Notes under the pieces: generated by a model | Database searches by the model: none | What the model was told of the DNA's origin: nothing | The model's input: only the letters and a program-made list of their open reading frames with translations | Source: an uncultured Sulfitobacter sp. | GTDB lineage: Bacteria; Pseudomonadota; Alphaproteobacteria; Rhodobacterales; Rhodobacteraceae | DNA length: 8,964 bases | Reading direction: 5' to 3' | Assembly (NCBI GenBank): GCA_937923365.1 | Contig: CALAIJ010000024.1 | Span: forward strand, 1-8,964 | Shown: piece after piece, positions 7,138 through 8,964 of the stretch | How positions within the stretch are numbered: the first letter of the stretch is position 1 | Layout: each line of letters starts with the position of its first letter | Translations under genes and position numbers: made by a program

Positions 7138-8190
7138 ATGACCAATACACTCACGAAAATCGCCGGTGCCGCAGCGCTGGCCCTTGTCGGGGCCACAGGC
7201 GCCTTTGCACAGGAAATCACAGTCAGCGCCTGGGGTGGCTTCTTTGAAGAGACCCTCAAAGCCGAGATTTATCCCGGCTTCACCGAGGCCACGGGGATCG
7301 AGGTGCGCTCCATCGCGCAGCCAGCCGATCAGGCCTGGCTCACACAGTTGACCAATGCCGCGCGTGCCAAGAAAACGCCTGCCGATCTGTCGCTTGTGGC
7401 GGCCGAAGTGCTGGCGCGCGGTCAGTCCATCGGCCTTTGGGCCAAGCTGGATGGTGGGGCCATGCCCGCAACCGATGGCCTGAGCGAGGGCTACGTGCGC
7501 ACCGATGACGATGGCAATGTCATCGCTGTCGGCGCGCTGGCGTGGTACACGACTTTCGTCACCAACACCGAGTTCACCGCAGATGCCCCCGCCAGTTGGG
7601 CCGAAATGTGGACCACCGACTGGGACGGCAAGTTGGGCCTCAACTCCGCGCCCAACAGCGGCTTGATGGAGGCCACGGCGGTCACGTTCTTCGGCGGCTA
7701 CGACATCATGGAGACCCGCGAGGGGCTGGAGCAGGTGATCGCCAAGATCGCAGAGCTCAAGCCGCAGGTCTCGCTGTGGTACCGCGATGAGGGCCAGTTC
7801 CAGCAGGGGCTTGAGGCTGGTGAATATAACGCTGGGCTCTATTACCATGATGTCACCAACATCTCTGCTGCGGATGGCAACCCGGTGCAGTCCAACTTCC
7901 CCAAGGAAGGGGGGGTCGCCTCTGACGCCTTCTGGATCGTGCCGCGGGATAGTCAGAATATCGAGGCCGCCCAACAGTTCATCAACTACATGAGCCAGCC
8001 CGAGGTACAGGCCAAGCTGGTGCGCACGCTGGGTGTGGCGCCCGTGGTGCCGGTCGGCAGCACTGACCTGACTGCTGAGGAATTCGCGGCTGTCGGCAGC
8101 GACATCGCACCCCTGCGCGTGCAGACGGAAATCCACCTGCGCGAGGGCGACTGGTTGTCGGACAAATACCTCGAGATGATCTCTCAGTAA
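7138..8190 (+). CDS. ABC transporter periplasmic substrate-binding protein, spermidine/putrescine (PotD)-like
   Basis: 350 residues with a Sec signal peptide: basic MTNTLTK, hydrophobic core IAGAAALALVGATG, and likely cleavage after GAFA (residue 24), leaving a mature protein starting QEITVSAWGG. The mature part has the extracellular solute-binding fold of the polyamine/iron(III)/thiamine group, with an N-terminal lobe starting ITVSAWGGFFEE, PASWAEMW (a common PotD-type 'SWxxLW' motif), and a C-terminal AAQQFINYMSQPEVQAKL helix typical of the family. Substrates of this group are mostly cationic amines or amino acid derivatives. The location next to LysR and the histidine-like catabolic operon suggests it imports that operon's substrate. 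Start: ATG 7138 gives the cleanest signal peptide, with GGGG six bases upstream; ATG 7126, preceded by GGAA, would add four residues. The frame also runs back to a TTG at 7045, which would put about 30 unlikely residues ahead of the signal peptide. Confidence 0.9.
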   Translation: MTNTLTKIAGAAALALVGATGAFAQEITVSAWGGFFEETLKAEIYPGFTEATGIEVRSIAQPADQAWLTQLTNAARAKKTPADLSLVAAEVLARGQSIGLWAKLDGGAMPATDGLSEGYVRTDDDGNVIAVGALAWYTTFVTNTEFTADAPASWAEMWTTDWDGKLGLNSAPNSGLMEATAVTFFGGYDIMETREGLEQVIAKIAELKPQVSLWYRDEGQFQQGLEAGEYNAGLYYHDVTNISAADGNPVQSNFPKEGGVASDAFWIVPRDSQNIEAAQQFINYMSQPEVQAKLVRTLGVAPVVPVGSTDLTAEEFAAVGSDIAPLRVQTEIHLREGDWLSDKYLEMISQ

Positions 8191-8197
8191 CGCATCG

Positions 8198-8223
8198 GGG
8201 GCCGCGTGTTGCGGCCCCTTTCT
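8198..8223 (+). terminator. Intrinsic terminator/attenuator after the binding-protein gene
   Basis: GGGGCCGC (8198-8205) and GCGGCCCC (8211-8218) form a perfect 8-bp GC-rich stem with a five-base GTGTT loop, followed directly by TTTCTT. It begins seven bases after the binding-protein stop and ends before the ATPase ribosome binding site. Partial termination here would give more binding protein than ATPase, a known pattern in ABC import operons. Confidence 0.8.
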
Positions 8224-8232
8224 TACGGCATC

Positions 8233-8239
8233 AGGGAGG
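8233..8239 (+). promoter_or_regulatory. Strong ribosome binding site of the ATPase gene
   Basis: AGGGAGG sits five bases before the ATG at 8245. It sets the ATPase start and comes just after the terminator-like hairpin, allowing independent translation of read-through transcripts. Confidence 0.75.
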
Positions 8240-8244
8240 CTCCG

Positions 8245-8964
8245 ATGGCGGCTTTGCACCTATCCAATATCACCAAGAGCTTTGGCAGCTTTGAGGCGCT
8301 CAAGGGGGTCGATCTGGAGATCGAACCCGGCGAGTTTATCTGCCTTCTCGGCGGGTCCGGCTGCGGCAAGACCACGCTTTTGCGCATCATCGCAGGGCTG
8401 GAGCACCAGACCAGCGGTGATCTGCGGCTGGGCGATGCGGATCTGTCAGCGGTGCCCTGCCACAAGCGAAATGTGGGTATGGTGTTCCAAAGCCTCGCCC
8501 TGTTTCCGCATCTGAGCGTGGGCGAAAACATCGCTTACGGCTTGGACATTCGCGGCGTTGCCAAGGCCGAGCGTCGCGTGCGGGCGGATGAATTGCTCGA
8601 CACCGTGGGCTTGTCGGGCCTCGGCGCGCGCCCTGTATCGGCGCTGTCCGGTGGTCAACGCCAGCGGGTTGCCATTGCCCGCGCGCTTGCCATCAAGCCG
8701 GAGCTTTTCCTGATGGATGAGCCGTTCAGCGCACTAGACGCTGGCCTTCGCGAGCATTTGCAGATCGAGGTCAAGAAGCTGCAACGCAAGCTGGGGGTGA
8801 CCACGATCTTTGTCACCCACGACCAGAACGAGGCGATGTCCATCGCCGATCGCATCGTGATCCTGAACGGCGGGCAGATCGAACAGGCGGGCACCCCGAT
8901 GGAGGTCTATTCTCGTCCCGCCACGCGTTTTGTGGCAGATTTCATGGGCACCAATAACGTGTTC
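8245..8964 (+). CDS. ABC transporter ATP-binding protein, spermidine/putrescine (PotA)-like; 3' end outside window
   Basis: 240 residues are visible and the frame is open to the window edge; PotA/MalK-type ATPases are usually 340-370 residues, so the C-terminal regulatory (TOBE) domain is mostly missing from view. All nucleotide-binding motifs are present: Walker A GGSGCGKTT (36-44, where Gly37 replaces the usual Pro of GPSGCGKT), Q-loop Gln82 in MVFQSLALFPHLSV, signature LSGGQRQR (134-141), Walker B LFLMDEP (154-160), D-loop SALD (162-165), and switch His192 in FVTHDQNEAM. The sequence ends in RFVADFMGTNNVF, the typical junction into the TOBE region of polyamine/iron-type transporters. It powers import together with the upstream binding protein; permease genes are expected just downstream. 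The start is fixed by AGGGAGG five bases upstream. Confidence 0.95.
   Translation, partial: MAALHLSNITKSFGSFEALKGVDLEIEPGEFICLLGGSGCGKTTLLRIIAGLEHQTSGDLRLGDADLSAVPCHKRNVGMVFQSLALFPHLSVGENIAYGLDIRGVAKAERRVRADELLDTVGLSGLGARPVSALSGGQRQRVAIARALAIKPELFLMDEPFSALDAGLREHLQIEVKKLQRKLGVTTIFVTHDQNEAMSIADRIVILNGGQIEQAGTPMEVYSRPATRFVADFMGTNNVF

Noticed and set aside
8350..8376. Walker A with Gly in place of the usual Pro (GGSGCGKT) as a defect
   Set aside because: The essential GxxGxGK[ST] pattern is complete and all other ATPase motifs are present, so function should be normal.

Overview
The window looks like chromosomal DNA from an alphaproteobacterium, probably a marine Rhodobacterales/Roseobacter-type organism. 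That placement is an inference from the moderately high GC, the protein style, and the tight catabolic operon with its own LysR regulator and polyamine-type ABC transporter. No rRNA, tRNA, CRISPR array, insertion sequence or phage gene was seen.

Left part (1-5722, + strand): five genes run head to tail with every stop overlapping the next start by 1 or 4 bases. They are the C-terminal 319 residues of urocanate hydratase (hutU), an ornithine cyclodeaminase/mu-crystallin family protein, a histidine ammonia-lyase-fold protein, an M20D amidohydrolase, and an M24 'pita-bread' (creatinase/ectoine hydrolase-like) protein. The operon begins upstream of the window. The urocanase appears fully canonical, but its partner is not a normal HutH. 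The Ala-Ser-Gly triad that forms the MIO cofactor is replaced by Ala-Ala-Asp with one residue lost, while much of the remaining active site is kept. The OCD-family protein lacks the ornithine cyclodeaminase catalytic Asp region, and the M24 protein lacks the usual metal ligands. The set therefore looks like a dedicated, perhaps undescribed, catabolic route that enters urocanate chemistry from a modified histidine-like compound rather than from histidine itself.

Middle (5723-6041): about 320 bases with no convincing gene and several inverted repeats. A LysR-type regulator gene follows on the - strand (6042-6956).

Right part (7138-8964, + strand): divergent from the LysR gene is an ABC importer of the spermidine/putrescine/iron(III) type. 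It consists of a periplasmic binding protein, a strong hairpin terminator or attenuator, and an ATPase that runs off the window. The likely logic is that LysR senses the substrate, the importer brings it in, and the lyase, urocanase and hydrolases break it down. The substrate itself cannot be read from the sequence. Methylated histidine betaines (hercynine- or ergothioneine-like) are one reasonable class to test.
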